Shown: positions 10,267-23,207 of the stretch, piece after piece
How the letters are laid out: each line of letters starts with the position of its first letter
How positions within the stretch are numbered: position 1 is the first letter of the stretch
DNA from: Echinarachnius parma
Lineage: Eukaryota > Echinodermata > Echinoidea > Clypeasteroida > Echinarachniidae
Assembly: GCA_037951105.1 (NCBI GenBank)
Contig: JBAMJV010008090.1
Location: 81,716-145,715, forward strand
DNA length: 64,000 nucleotides
Direction: 5' to 3'
Notes under the pieces: model-generated
What the model saw: the letters and a program-made list of their open reading frames with translations, nothing else
Told to the model about the DNA's origin: nothing
Databases searched by the model: none
Program-made: the position numbers and the translations under genes

Positions 10267-10268
10267 TT

Positions 10269-10446
10269 AGGTGGGCTGTACATCATACAGACCACCTCAT
10301 AATTTCGTTAGAATTGCCTTTATTAGGTGGGCTGTACATCATACAGACCACCTCATAATTTCGTTAGAATTGCCTTTATTATTATTAGGTGGGCTGTACA
10401 TCATACAGACCACCTCATAATTTCGTTAGAATTGCCTTTATTATTA
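10269..10446 (+). repeat. Three tandem 5' modules of unit 1
   Basis: Each module is 56 bp plus a variable TTA tail. AGGTGG-G-CTGT and ACAG-A-CCACCT can pair as a hairpin over an ACATCAT loop. CATAATTTCGTTAGAATTGC and a TTTATT run follow. The same AGGTGGGCT is also the exact complement of AGCCCACCT near the unit's 3' end. Confidence 0.9.
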
Positions 10447-10590
10447 TTCTTTATTTTTCTTATTTCCAATCACTTTTTTGTTAGCAAGATAACTTGAAAA
10501 TGGCTCAATCAAGTGCCTTGAAATTTGGCACACATATAGATAGGCATATGGACAAAGCAAAATAAGGTTTTGAACCCTGACCTTGACTGA

Positions 10591-10614
10591 TGACGTCATC
10601 TAGGCGCCATTTTG
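10591..10614 (+). promoter_or_regulatory. CRE-like TGACGTCA plus YY1-like GCCATTTTG (unit 1 exemplar)
   Basis: TGACGTCA at 10591-10598 is the full CREB/ATF palindrome. GCCATTTTG at 10606-10614 is the complement of CAAAATGGC, a YY1-type core. The pair recurs in the standard units. A second TGACGTCA lies at 11236-11243. Binding is not shown; this is motif matching only. Confidence 0.4.
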
Positions 10615-10728
10615 TAAAATTTTCTGAATATCTTCTCATGATCATATCTTCATAACGAAAAGTTGTTTCTCATTCATATTTATCATGATCAAGGTCAATA
10701 TCCGTCCGGTCAATTTCAGGTCAAAAAA

Positions 10729-10880
10729 CGCGCGCGCATGCGTACGTGCGCGCGTCAGCGCGCGCGCAAAATTTTAAAATGTTCAAAATCGTCGCAAATT
10801 CATTTTGGATACGTTTTAGGCCATTTTAAGCATTTTACGAAAAAACGCGCACACGCGCATGCGCGCGCGTTTTCGCGCGT
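10729..10880. other. Alternating CG blocks (unit 1 exemplar)
   Basis: Two purine-pyrimidine alternating tracts (10729-10767 and 10846-10880, mostly CG with CA/TG steps) sit about 80 bp apart in otherwise AT-rich DNA. Such tracts favour Z-DNA and hairpins. They occur in every unit and also cause the Arg/Ala/His-rich spurious reading frame. Confidence 0.6.
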
Positions 10881-11599
10881 ACTGGCATTTTGCAACATAG
10901 AATCGCCGATTTTTCTCTGTTATCATATTTAGCCCATCTTTCCAAGCATTTTGATACCTTGTTCACCTTTTTCTGACTAGTAAAAACGCAATGAGCTTCC
11001 GTTCAAGAAACATGTCCGTGCGCGCGAGCTCTTGTAATACATAGCATATATGGGCAAAAACATGCCTATACAAAATTCATTGTAACTCTTCAGAATGGAT
11101 GGGAACTCCCAAGTTTTTTTTCATATTTGGATAGATTATGAGTCGGAGATATGATTTCATGTCTCATTTGACCCTCAATTAACTCATGGCGTCATCATAA
11201 TGGCCTCCGAACTCAAAATTTCAATTTGCATATTATGACGTCAGCATATTTTTGGAAAATTTATTGTATCTCTGTAAATATTGATCGATTTTCTTCCAAA
11301 TTTTGATATGTTCTATCTGAGACAATTCTCTACAAATGTGATGATCACGATTTTTCATTTTGACAAAGGCATCATGGCGTATTTTTGCGATTTAAGGAGG
11401 CATGTCATTTTTTAACATTTTGCGTGTATTCTCTATGGGACATGACTTTTTTTCAAAACTGGATTCTACATTCCCGTCTTTCGCGACCAATATCTTCTTC
11501 GTTTTAGCTTCGTTTACGCTGAACTTCGAGTATGTTGTAGCTGAGACAATAAGCTATCTCAAATGAGCCCTTGATTATGTCTTTAATTTTAGTTCGACC

Positions 11600-11640
11600 A
11601 GCCCACCTATACTTGTTCTAAACAAGTATTACAATTCTAG
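11600..11640 (+). repeat. Helitron-type 3' end (unit 1 exemplar)
   Basis: The subterminal repeat AGCCCACCT is at 11600-11608. The 8-bp stem hairpin TACTTGTT/AACAAGTA with CTA loop is at 11610-11628. A 12-base tail ends in CTAG at 11637-11640, and T follows. This block is repeated almost unchanged at the end of every non-composite unit. Confidence 0.9.
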
Positions 11641-13013
11641 TTAGGTGGGCTGTACATCATACAGACCACCTCATAATTTCGTTAGAATTGCCTTTATTAG
11701 GTGGGCTGTACATCATACAGACCACCTCATAATTTCGTTAGAATTGCCTTTATTTATTTATTAGGTGGGCTGTACATCATACAGACCACCTCATAATTTC
11801 GTTAGAATTGCCTTTATTATTCTTTATTTTTCTTATTTCCAATCACTTTTTTGTTACCACGATAACTTGAAAATGGCTCAATCAAGTGCCTTGAAATTTG
11901 GCACACATATATATAGGCATATGGACAAAGCAAAATAAGGTTTTGAACCCTGACCTTGACTGATGACGTCATCTAGGCGCCATTTTGTAAAATTTTCTGA
12001 ATATCTTCTCATGATCATATCTTCATAACGAAAAGTTGTTTCTCATTCATATTTATCATGATAAGGGTCAATATCCGTCCGGTCAATTTCAGGTCAAAAA
12101 ACGCGCGCGCATGCGTACGTGCGCGCGTCAGCGCGCGCGCAAAATTTTAAAATGTTCAAAATCGTCGCAAATTCATTTTGGATACGTTTTAGGCCATTTT
12201 AAGCATTTTACGAAAAAACGCGCACACGCGCATGCGCGCGCGTTTTCGCGCGTACTGGCATTTTGCAACATAGAATCGCCGAATTTTCTCTGTTATCATA
12301 TTTAGCCCATCTTTCCAAGCATTTTGATACCTTGTTCACCTTTTTCTGACTAGTAAAAACGCAATGAGCTTCCGTTCAAGAAACATGTCCGTGCGCGCGA
12401 GCTCTTGTAATACATAGCATATATGGGCAAAAACATGCCTATACAAAATTCATTGTAACTCTTCAGAATGGATGGGAACTCCCAAGTTTTTTTTCATATT
12501 TGGATAGATTATGAGTCGGAGATATGATTTCATGTCTCATTTGACCCTCAATTAACTCATGGCGTCATCATAATGGCCTCCGAACTCAAAATTTCAATTT
12601 GCATATTATGACGTCAGCATATTTTTGGAAAATTTATTGTATCTCTGTAAATGTTGATCGATTTTCTTCCAAATTTTGATATGTTCTAGCTGAGACAATT
12701 CTCTACAAATGTGATAATCACGATTTTTCATTTTGACAAAGGCATCATGGCGTATTTTTGCGATTTAAGGAGGCATGTCATTTTTTAACATTTTGCGTGT
12801 ATTCTCTATGGGACATGACTTTTTTTCAAAACTGGATTCTACATTCCCGTCTTTCGCGACCAATATCTTCTTCGTTTTAGCTTCGTTTACGCTGAACTTC
12901 GAGTATGTTGTAGCTGAGACAATAAGCTATCTCAAATGAGCCCTTGATTATGTCTTTAATTTTAGTTCGACCAGCCCACCTATACTTGTTCTAAACAAGT
13001 ATTACAATTCTAG
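11641..13013 (+). mobile_element. Array unit 2 (A/C mosaic)
   Basis: 1373 bp, three 5' modules (11643, 11699, 11763). The core starts with the TTACCACGATAAC variant. The 3' half switches from type A (AAATTTATTG) to type C wording (AAATGTTGATCG, TCTAGCTGAG), suggesting recombination. GATAAGGG replaces GATCAAGG near 12060. Confidence 0.85.
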
Positions 13014-14221
13014 TTTATTTATTATTATTCTTTATTTTTCTTATTTCCAATCACTTTTTTGTTACCACGATAACTTGAAAATGGCTCAATCAAGTGCCTT
13101 GAAATTTGGCACACATATATATAGGCATATGGACAAAGCAAAATAAGGTTTTGAACCCTGACCTTGACTGATGACGTCATCTAGGCGCCATTTTGTAAAA
13201 TTTTCTGAATATCTTCTCATGATCATATCTTCATAACGAAAAGTTGTTTCTCATTCATATTTATCATGATCAAGGTCAATATCCGTCCGGTCAATTTCAG
13301 GTCAAAAAACGCGCGCGCATGCGTACGTGCGCGCGTCAGCGCGCGCGCAAAATTTTAAAATGTTCAAAATCGTCGCAAATTCATTTTGGATACGTTTTAG
13401 GCCATTTTAAGCATTTTACGAAAAAACGCGCACACGCGCATGCGCGCGCGTTTTCGCGCGTACTGGCATTTTGCAACATAGAATCGCCGAATTTTCTCTG
13501 TTATCATATTTAGCCCATCTTTCCAAGCATTTTGATACCTTGTTCACCTTTTTCTGACTAGTAAAAACGCAATGAGCTTCCGTTCAAGAAACATGTCCGT
13601 GCGCGCGAGCTCTTGTAATACATAGCATATATGGGCAAAAACATGCCTATACAAAATTCATTGTAACTCTTCAGAATGGATGGGAACTCCCAAGTTTTTT
13701 TTCATATTTGGATAGATTATGAGTCGGAGATATGATTTCATGTCTCATTTGACCCTCAATTAACTCATGGCGTCATCATAATGGCCTCCGAACTCAAAAT
13801 TTCAATTTGCATATTATGACGTCAGCATATTTTTGGAAAATTGATTGTATCTCTGTAAATGTTGATCGATTTTCTTCCAAATTTTGATATGTTCTAGCTC
13901 AGACAATTTTCTACAAATGTAATAACCACGATTTTTCATTTTGACAAAGGCATCATGGCGTATTTTTGCGATTTAAGGAGGCATGTCATTTTTTAACATT
14001 TTGCGTGTATTCTCTATGGGACATGACTTTTTTTCAAAACTGGATTCTACATTCCCGTCTTTCGCGACCAATATCTTCTTCGTTTTAGCTTCGTTTACGC
14101 TGAACTTCGAGTATGTTGTAGCTGAGACAATAAGCTATCTCAAATGAGCCCTTGATTATGTCTTTAATTTTACTTCGACCAGCCCACCTATACTTGTTCT
14201 AAACAAGTATTACAATTCTAG
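13014..14221 (+). mobile_element. Array unit 3 (type B)
   Basis: 1208 bp, no 5' module: CTAG of unit 2 runs straight into TTTATTTATTATTATTCTTT. Type B 3' half (AAATTGATTG, TCTAGCTCAG, GTAATAACCACG). It has TTTTACTTCGACC rather than TTTTAGTTCGACC before the 3' end. Confidence 0.85.
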
Positions 14222-15630
14222 TTATTATTAGGTGGGCTGTACATCATACAGACCACCTCATAATTTCGTTAGAATTGCCTTTATTTATTTATTTATTTAT
14301 TTATTAGGTGGGCTGTACATCATACAGACCACCTCATAATTTCGTTAGAATTGCCTTTATTTATTTATTAGGTGGGCTGTACATCATACAGACCACCTCA
14401 TAATTTCGTTAGAATTGCCTTTCTTTATTATTATTATTATTTATTTTTCTTATTTCCAATCACTTTTTTGTTAGCAAGATTACTTGAAAATGGCTCAATC
14501 AAGTGCCTTGAAATTTGGCACACATATATATAGGCATATGGACAAAGCAAAATAAGGTTTTGAACCCTGACCTTGACTGATGACGTCATCTAGGCGCCAT
14601 TTTGTAAAATTTTCTGAATATCTTCTCATGATCATATCTTCATAACGAAAAGTTGTTTCTCATTCATATTTATCATGATCAAGGTCAATATCCGTCCGGT
14701 CAATTTCAGGTCAAAAAACGCGCGCGCATGCGTACGTGCGCGCGTCAGCGCGCGCGCAAAATTTTAAAATGTTCAAAATCGTCGCAAATTCATTTTGGAT
14801 ACGTTTTAGGCCATTTTAAGCATTTTACGAAAAAACGCGCACACGCGCATGCGCGCGCGTTTTCGCGCGTACTGGCATTTTGCAACATAGAATCGCCGAA
14901 TTTTCTCTGTTATCATATTTAGCCCATCTTTCCAAGCATTTTGATACCTTGTTCACCTTTTTCTGACTAGTAAAAACGCAATGAGCTTCCGTTCAAGAAA
15001 CATGTCCGTGCGCGCGAGCTCTTGTAATACATAGCATATATGGGCAAAAACATGCCTATACAAAATTCATTGTAACTCTTCAGAATGGATGGGAACTCCA
15101 AAGTTTTTTTTCATATTTGGATAGATTATGAGTCGGAGATATGATTTCATGTCTCATTTGACCCTCAATTAACTCATGGCGTCATCATAATGGCCTCCGA
15201 ACTCAAAATTTCAATTTGCATATTATGACGTCAGCATATTTTTGGAAAATTTATTGTATCTCTGTAAATATTGATCGATTTTCTTCCAAATTTTGATATG
15301 TTCTATCTGAGACAATTCTCTACAAATGTGATGATCACGATTTTTCATTTTGACAAAGGCATCATGGCGTATTTTTGCGATTTAAGGAGGCATGTCATTT
15401 TTTAACATTTTGCGTGTATTCTCTATGGGACATGACTTTTTTTCAAAACTGGATTCTACATTCCCGTCTTTCGCGACCAATATCTTCTTCGTTTTAGCTT
15501 CGTTTACGCTGAACTTCGAGTATGTTGTAGCTGAGACAATAAGCTATCTCAAATGAGCCCTTGATTATGTCTTTAATTTTAGTTCGACCAGCCCACCTAT
15601 ACTTGTTCTAAACAAGTATTACAATTCTAG
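14222..15630 (+). mobile_element. Array unit 4 (type A)
   Basis: 1409 bp, three 5' modules (14230, 14306, 14370) separated by long TTTA runs. Private changes include AAGATTACTTG and GGGAACTCCAAAG. Type A 3' half. Confidence 0.85.
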
Positions 15631-16834
15631 TTTATTATTATTCTTTATTTTTCTTATTTCCAATCACTTTTTTGTTAGCAAGATAACTTGAAAATGGCTC
15701 AATCAAGTGCCTTGAAATTTGGCACACATATATATAGGCATATGGACAAAGCAAAATAAGGTTTTGAACCCTGACCTTGACTGATGACGTCATCTAGGCG
15801 CCATTTTGTAAAATTTTCTGAATATCTTCTCATGATCATATCTTCATAACGAAAAGTTGTTTCTCATTCATATTTATCATGATCAAGGTCAATATCCGTC
15901 CGGTCAATTTCAGGTCAAAAAACGCGCGCGCATGCGTACGTGCGCGCGTCAGCGCGCGCGCAAAATTTTAAAATGTTCAAAATCGTCGCAAATTCATTTT
16001 GGATACGTTTTAGGCCATTTTAAGCATTTTATGAAAAAACGCGCACACGCGCATGCGCGCGCGTTTTCGCGCGTACTGGCATTTTGCAACATAGAATCGC
16101 CGAATTTTCTCTGTTATCATATTTAGCCCATCTTTCCAAGCATTTTGATACCTTGTTCACCTTTTTCTGACTAGTAAAAACGCAATGAGCTTCCGTTCAA
16201 GAAACATGTCCGTGCGCGCGAGCTCTTGTAATACATAGCATATATGGGCAAAAACATGCCTATACAAAATTCATTGTAACTCTTCAGAATGGATGGGAAC
16301 TCCCAAGTTTTTTTTCATATTTGGATAGATTATGAGTCGGAGATATGATTTCATGTCTCATTTGACCCTCAATTAACTCATGGCGTCATCATAATGGCCT
16401 CCGAACTCAAAATTTCAATTTGCATATTATGACGTCAGCATATTTTTGGAAAATTGATTGTATCTCTGTAAATGTTGATCGATTTTCTTCCAAATTTTGA
16501 TATGTTCTAGCTGAGACAATTCTCTACAAATGTGATAATCACGATTTTTCATTTTCACAAAGGCATCATGGCGTATTTTTGCGATTTAAGGAGGCATGTC
16601 ATTTTTTAACATTTTGCGTGTATTCTCTATGGGACATGACTTTTTTTCAAAACTGGATTCTACATTCCCGTCTTTCGCGACCAATATCTTCTTCGTTTTA
16701 GCTTCGTTTACGCTGAACTTCGAGTATGTTGTAGCTGAGACAATAAGCTATCTCAAATGAGCCCTTGATTATGTCTTTAATTTTAGTTCGACCAGCCCAC
16801 CTATACTTGTTCTAAACAAGTATTACAATTCTAG
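15631..16834 (+). mobile_element. Array unit 5 (type C)
   Basis: 1204 bp, no 5' module. Type C 3' half with GTGATAATCACG and CATTTTCACAAAGG. It carries TTTTATGAAAAA instead of TTTTACGAAAAA before the second CG block. Confidence 0.85.
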
Positions 16835-18044
16835 TTATTATTATTATTCTTTATTTTTCTTATTTCCAATCACTTTTTTGTTAGCAAGATAACTTGAAAA
16901 TGGCTCAATCAAGTGCCTTGAAATTTGGCACACATATATATAGGCATATGGACAAAGCAAAATAAGGTTTTGAACCCTGACCTTGACTGATGACGTCATC
17001 TAGGCGCCATTTTGTAAAATTTTCTGAATATCTTCTCATGATCATATCTTCATAACGAAAAGTTGTTTCTCATTCATATTTATCATGATCAAGGTCAATA
17101 TCCGTCCGGTCAATTTCAGGTCAAAAAACGCGCGCGCATGCGTACGTGCGCGCGTCAGCGCGCGCGCAAAATTTTAAAATGTTCAAAATCGTCGCAAATT
17201 CATTTTGGATACGTTTTAGGCCATTTTAAGCATTTTACGAAAAAACGCGCACACGCGCATGCGCGCGCGTTTTCGCGCGTACTGGCATTTTGCAACATAG
17301 AATCGCCGAATTTTCTCTGTTATCATATTTAGCCCATCTTTCCAAGCATTTTGATACCTTGTTCACCTTTTTCTGACTAGTAAAAACGCAATGAGCTTCC
17401 GTTCAAGAAACATGTCCGTGCGCGCGAGCTCTTGTAATACATAGCATATATGGGCAAAAACATGCCTATACAAAATTCATTGTAACTCTTCAGAATGGAT
17501 GGGAACTCCCAAGTTTTTTTTCATATTTGGATAGATTATGAGTCGGAGATATGATTTCATGTCTCATTTGACCCTCAATTAACTCATGGCGTCATCATAA
17601 TGGCCTCCGAACTCAAAATTTCAATTTGCATATTATGACGTCAGCATATTTTTGGAAAATTTATTGTATCTCTGTAAATATTGATCGATTTTCTTCCAAA
17701 TTTTGATATGTTCTATCTGAGACAATTCTCTACAAATGTGATGATCACGATTTTTCATTTTGACAAAGGCATCATGGCGTATTTTTGCGATTTAAGGAGG
17801 TATGTCATTTTTTCACATTTTGCGTGTATTCTCTATGGGACATGACTTTTTTTTTTTCAAAACTGGATTCTACATTCCCGTCTTTCGCGAGCAATATCTC
17901 CGTCGTTTTAGTTTTGTTTTCGCTGAGCTTCGAGTATGTTGTAGCTGAGACAATAAGCTATCTCAAATGAGCCCTTGATTATGTCTTTAATTTTAGTTCG
18001 ACCAGCCCACCTATACTTGTTCTAAACAAGTATTACAATTCTAG
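16835..18044 (+). mobile_element. Array unit 6 (type A)
   Basis: 1210 bp, no 5' module. The 3' part has a lengthened T-run near 17847 and the rare wording GAGCAATATCTCCGTCG and TTAGTTTTGTTTTCG, shared only with unit 11. Confidence 0.85.
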
Positions 18045-19453
18045 TTTATTATTAGGTGGGCTGTACATCATACAGACCACCTCATAATTTCGTTAGAATT
18101 GCCTTTATTATTATTAGGTGGGCTGTACATCATACAGACCACCTCATAATTTCGTTAGAATTGCCTTTATTTATTAGGTGGGCTGTACATCATACAGACC
18201 ACCTCATAATTTCGTTAGAATTGCCTTTATTTATTTATTTATTTATTTATTTATTATTATTCTTTATTTTTCTTATTTCCAATCACTTTTTTGTTAGCAA
18301 GATAACTTGAAAATGGCTCAATCAAGTGCCTTGAAATTTGGCACACATATATATAGGCATATGGACAAAGCAAAATAAGGTTTTGAACCCTGACCTTGAC
18401 TGATGACGTCATCTAGGCGCCATTTTGTAAAATTTTCTGAATATCTTCTCATGATCATATCTTCATAACGAAAAGTTGTTTCTCATTCATATTTATCATG
18501 ATCAAGGTCAATATCCGTCCGGTCAATTTCAGGTCAAAAAACGCGCGCGCATGCGTACGTGCGCGCGTCAGCGCGCGCGCAAAATTTTAAAATGTTCAAA
18601 ATCGTCGCAAATTCATTTTGGATACGTTTTAGGCCATTTTAAGCATTTTACGAAAAAACGCGCACACGCGCATGCGCGCGCGTTTTCGCGCGTACTGGCA
18701 TTTTGCAACATAGAATCGCCGAATTTTCTCTGTTATCATATTTAGCCCATCTTTCCAAGCATTTTGATACCTTGTTCACCTTTTTCTGACTAGTAAAAAC
18801 GCAATGAGCTTCCGTTCAAGAAACATGTCCGTGCGCGCGAGCTCTTGTAATACATAGCATATATGGGCAAAAACATGCCTATACAAAATTCATTGTAACT
18901 CTTCAGAATGGATGGGAACTCCCAAGTTTTTTTTCATATTTGGATAGATTATGAGTCGGAGATATGATTTCATGTCTCATTTGACCCTCAATTAACTCAT
19001 GGCGTCATCATAACGGCCTTCCAACTCAAAATTTCAATTAGCATATTATGACGTCAGCATATTTTTGGAAAATTGATTGTATCTCTGTAAATGTTGATCG
19101 ATTTTCTTCCAAATTTTGATATGTTCTAGCTCAGACAATTTTCTACAAATGTAATAACCACGATTTTTCATTTTGACAAAGGCATCATGGCGTATTTTTG
19201 CGATTTAAGGAGGCATGTCATTTTTTAACATTTTGCGTGTATTCTCTATGGGACATGACTTTTTTTCAAAACTGGATTCTACATTCCCGTCTTTCGCGAC
19301 CAATATCTTCTTCGTTTTAGCTTCGTTTACGCTGAACTTCGAGTATGTTGTAGCTGAGACAATAAGCTATCTCAAATGAGCCCTTGATTATGTCTTTAAT
19401 TTTAGTTCGACCAGCCCACCTATACTTGTTCTAAACAAGTATTACAATTCTAG
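18045..19453 (+). mobile_element. Array unit 7 (type B)
   Basis: 1409 bp, three 5' modules followed by a long TTTA run. It has the AACGGCCTTCCAACTC variant, otherwise seen in units 17 and 25. Confidence 0.85.
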
Positions 19454-20807
19454 TTTATTATTATTATTATTAGGTGGGCTGTACATCATACAGACCACCT
19501 CATAATTTCGTTAGAATTGCCTTTATTTATTTATTATTATTAGGTGGGCTGTACATCATACAGACCACCTCATAATTTCGTTAGAATTGCCTTTATTTAT
19601 TTATTTATTATTATTCTTTATTTTTCTTATTTCCAATCACTTTTTTGTTACCACGATAACTTGAAAATGGCTCAATCAAGTGCCTTGAAATTTGGCACAC
19701 ATATATATAGGCATATGGACAAAGCAAAATAAGGTTTTGAACCCTGACCTTGACTGATGACGTCATCTAGGCGCCATTTTGTAAAATTTTCTGAATATCT
19801 TCTCATGATCATATCTTCATAACGAAAAGTTGTTTCTCATTCATATTTATCATGATCAAGGTTAATATCCGTCCGGTCAATTTCAGGTCAAAAAACGCGC
19901 GCGCATGCGTACGTGCGCGCGTCAGCGCGCGCGTAAAATTTTAAAATGTTCAAAATCGTCGCATATTCATTTTGGATACGTTTTAGGCCATTTTAAGCAT
20001 TTTACGAAAAAACGCGCACACGCGCATGCGCGCGCGTTTTCGCGCGTACTGGCATTTTGCAACATAGAATCGCCGAATTTTCTCTGTTATCATATTTAGC
20101 CCATCTTTCCAAGCATTTTGATACCTTGTTCACCTTTTTCTGACTAGTAAAAACGCAATGAGCTTCCGTTCAAGAAACATGTCCGTGCGCGCGAGCTCTT
20201 GTAATACATAGCATATATGGGCAAAAACATGCCTATACAAAATTCATTGTAACTCTTCAGAATGGATGGGAACTCCCAAGTTTTTTTTCATATTTGGATA
20301 GATTATGAGTCGGAGATATGATTTCATGTCTCATTTGACCCTCAATTAACTCATGGCGTCATCATAATGGCCTCCGAACTCAAAATTTCAATTTGCATAT
20401 TATGACGTCAGCATATTTTTGGAAAATTTATTATATCTCTGTAAATATTGATCGATTTTCTTCCAAATTTTGATATGTTCTATCTGAGACAATTCTCTAC
20501 AAATGTTATGATCACGATTTTTCATTTTGACAAAGGCATCATGGCGTATTTTTGCGATTTAAGGAGGTATGTCATTTTTTCACATTTTGCGTGTATTCTC
20601 TATGGGACATGACTTTTTTTCAAAACTGGATTCTACATTCCCGTCTTTCGCGACCAATATCTTCTTCGTTTTAGCTTCGTTTACGCTGAACTTCGAGTAT
20701 GTTGTAGCTGAGACAATAAGCTATCTCAAATGAGCCCTTGATTATGTCTTTAATTTTAGTTCGACCAGCCCACCTATACTTGTTCTAAACAAGTATTACA
20801 ATTCTAG
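19454..20807 (+). mobile_element. Array unit 8 (type A)
   Basis: 1354 bp, two 5' modules. Private changes: AAGGTTAATATCC, GCGCGTAAAATT and CGCATATTCA, which shorten the spurious reading frame here. Core start is TTACCACG. Confidence 0.85.
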
Positions 20808-22010
20808 TTATTATTATTCTTTATTTTTCTTATTTCCAATCACTTTTTTGTTACCACGATAACTTGAAAATGGCTCAATCAAGTGCCTTGAAATTTGGCA
20901 CACATATATATAGGCATATGGACAAAGCAAAATAAGGCTTTGAACCCTGACCTTGACTGATGACGTCATCTAGGCGCCATTTTGTAAAATTTTCTGAATA
21001 TCTTCTCATGATCATATCTTCATAACGAAAAGTTGTTTCTCATTCATATTTATCATGATCAAGGTCAATATCCGTCCGGTCAATTTCAGGTCAAAAAACG
21101 CGCGCGCATGCGTACGTGCGCGCGTCAGCGCGCGCGCAAAATTTTAAAATGTTCAAAATCGTCGCAAATTCATTTTGGATACGTTTTAGGCCATTTTAAG
21201 CATTTTACGAAAAAACGCGCACACGCGCATGCGCGCGCGTTTTCGCGCGTACTGGCATTTTGCAACATAGAATCGCCGAATTTTCTCTGTTATCATATTT
21301 AGCCCATCTTTCCAAGCATTTTGATACCTTGTTCACCTTTTTCTGACTAGTAAAAACGCAATGAGCTTCCGTTCAAGAAACATGTCCGTGCGCGCGAGCT
21401 CTTGTAATACATAGCATATATGGGCAAAAACATGCCTATACAAAATTCATTGTAACTCTTCAGAATGGATGGGAACTCCCAAGTTTTTTTTCATATTTGG
21501 ATAGATTATGAGTCGGAGATATGATTTCATGTCTCATTTGACCCTCAATTAACTCATGGCGTCATCATAATGGCCTCCGAACTCAAAATTTCAATTTGCA
21601 TATTATGACGTCAGCATATTTTTGGAAAATTGATTGTATCTCTGTAAATGTTGATCGATTTTCTTCCAAATTTTGATATGTTCTAGCTGAGACAATTCTC
21701 TACAAATGTGATGATCACGATTTTTCATTTTGACAAAGGCATCATGGCGTATTTTTGCGATTTAAGGAGGCATGTCATTTTTTAACATTTTGCGTGTATT
21801 CTCTATGGGACATGACTTTTTTTCAAAACTGGATTCTACATTCCCGTCTTTCGCGACCAATATCTTCTTCGTTTTAGCTTCGTTTACGCTGAACTTCGAG
21901 TATGTTGTAGCTGAGACAATAAGCTATCTCAAATGAGCCCTTCATTATGTCTTTAATTTTAGTTCGACCAGCCCACCTATACTTGTTCTAAACAAGTATT
22001 ACAATTCTAG
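20808..22010 (+). mobile_element. Array unit 9 (type C)
   Basis: 1203 bp, no 5' module. AATAAGGCTTTG and CCCTTCATTATG are private changes. Confidence 0.85.
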
Positions 22011-23207
22011 TTATTCTTTATTTTTCTTATTTCCAATCACTTTTTTGTTACCAAGATAACTTGAAAATGGCTCAATCAAGTGCCTTGAAATTTGGCACAC
22101 ATATATATAGGCATATGGACAAAGCAAAATAAGGTTTTGAACCCTGACCTTGACTGATGACGTCATCTAGGCGCCATTTTGTAAAAATTTCTGAATATCT
22201 TCTCATGATCATATCTTCATAACGAAAAGTTGTTTCTCATTCATATTTATCATGATCAAGGTCAATATCCGTCCGGTCAATTTCAGGTCAAAAAACGCGC
22301 GCGCATGCGTACGTGCGCGCGTCAGCGCGCGCGCAAAATTTTAAAATGTTCAAAATCGTCGCAAATTCATTTTAGATACGTTTTAGGCCATTTTAAGCAT
22401 TTTACGAAAAAACGCGCACACGCGCATGCGCGCGCGTTTTCGCGCGTACTGGCATTTTGCAACATAGAATCGCCGAATTTTCTCTGTTATCATATTTAGC
22501 CCATCTTTCCAAGCATTTTGATACCTTGTTCACCTTTTTCTGACTAGTAAAAACGCAATGAGCTTCCGTTCAAGAAACATGTCCGTGCGCGCGAGCTCTT
22601 GTAATACATAGCATATATGGGCAGAAACATGCCTATACAAAATTCATTGTAACTCTTCAGAATGGATGGGAACTCCCAAGTTTTTTTTCATATTTGGATA
22701 GATTATGAGTCGGAGATATGATTTCATGTCTCATTTGACCCTCAATTAACTCATGGCGTCATCATAATGGCCTCCGAACTCAAAATTTCAATTTGCATAT
22801 TATGACGTCAGCATATTTTTGGAAAATTTATTGTATCTCTGTAAATATTGATCGATTTTCTTCCAAATTTTGATATGTTCTATCTGAGACAATTCCCTAC
22901 AAATGTGATGATCACGATTTTTCATTTTGACAAAGGCATCATGGCGTATTTTTGCGATTTAAGGAGGCATGTCATTTTTTCACATTTTGCGTGTATTCTC
23001 TATGGGACATGACTTTTTTTCAAAACTGGATTCTACATTCCCGTCTTTCGCGACCAATATCTTCTTCGTTTTAGCTTCGTTTACGCTGAACTTCGAGTAT
23101 GTTGTAGCTGAGACAATAAGCTATCTCAAATGAGCCCTTGATTATGTCTTTAATTTTAGTTCGACCAGCCCACCTATACTTGTTCTAAACAAGTATTACA
23201 ATTCTAG
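22011..23207 (+). mobile_element. Array unit 10 (type A)
   Basis: 1197 bp, no 5' module. Mixed core start TTACCAAG. Private changes: ATTTTAGATACG, GGGCAGAAAC and CAATTCCCTAC. Confidence 0.85.

Larger units (their letters stand above)
10267..11640 (+). mobile_element. Array unit 1 (type A)
   Basis: First unit, 1374 bp, with three 5' modules (starting 10269, 10325 and 10387). Its left flank is ATCTAA from the interrupted MITE. The core has GCCGATTTTTC where nearly all other units have GCCGAATTTTC. The 3' half carries the type A wording (AAATTTATTG, AAATATTGATCG, TCTATCTGAG). Confidence 0.85.

Noticed and set aside
10663-10932. An 89-codon Arg/Ala/His-rich reading frame repeated in almost every array unit
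   Set aside because: It starts at TTG, not ATG. Its odd composition comes from the alternating CG tracts, and some units carry a stop, a frameshift or missense changes. It stays open because the units are young copies. It is not evidence for a protein.
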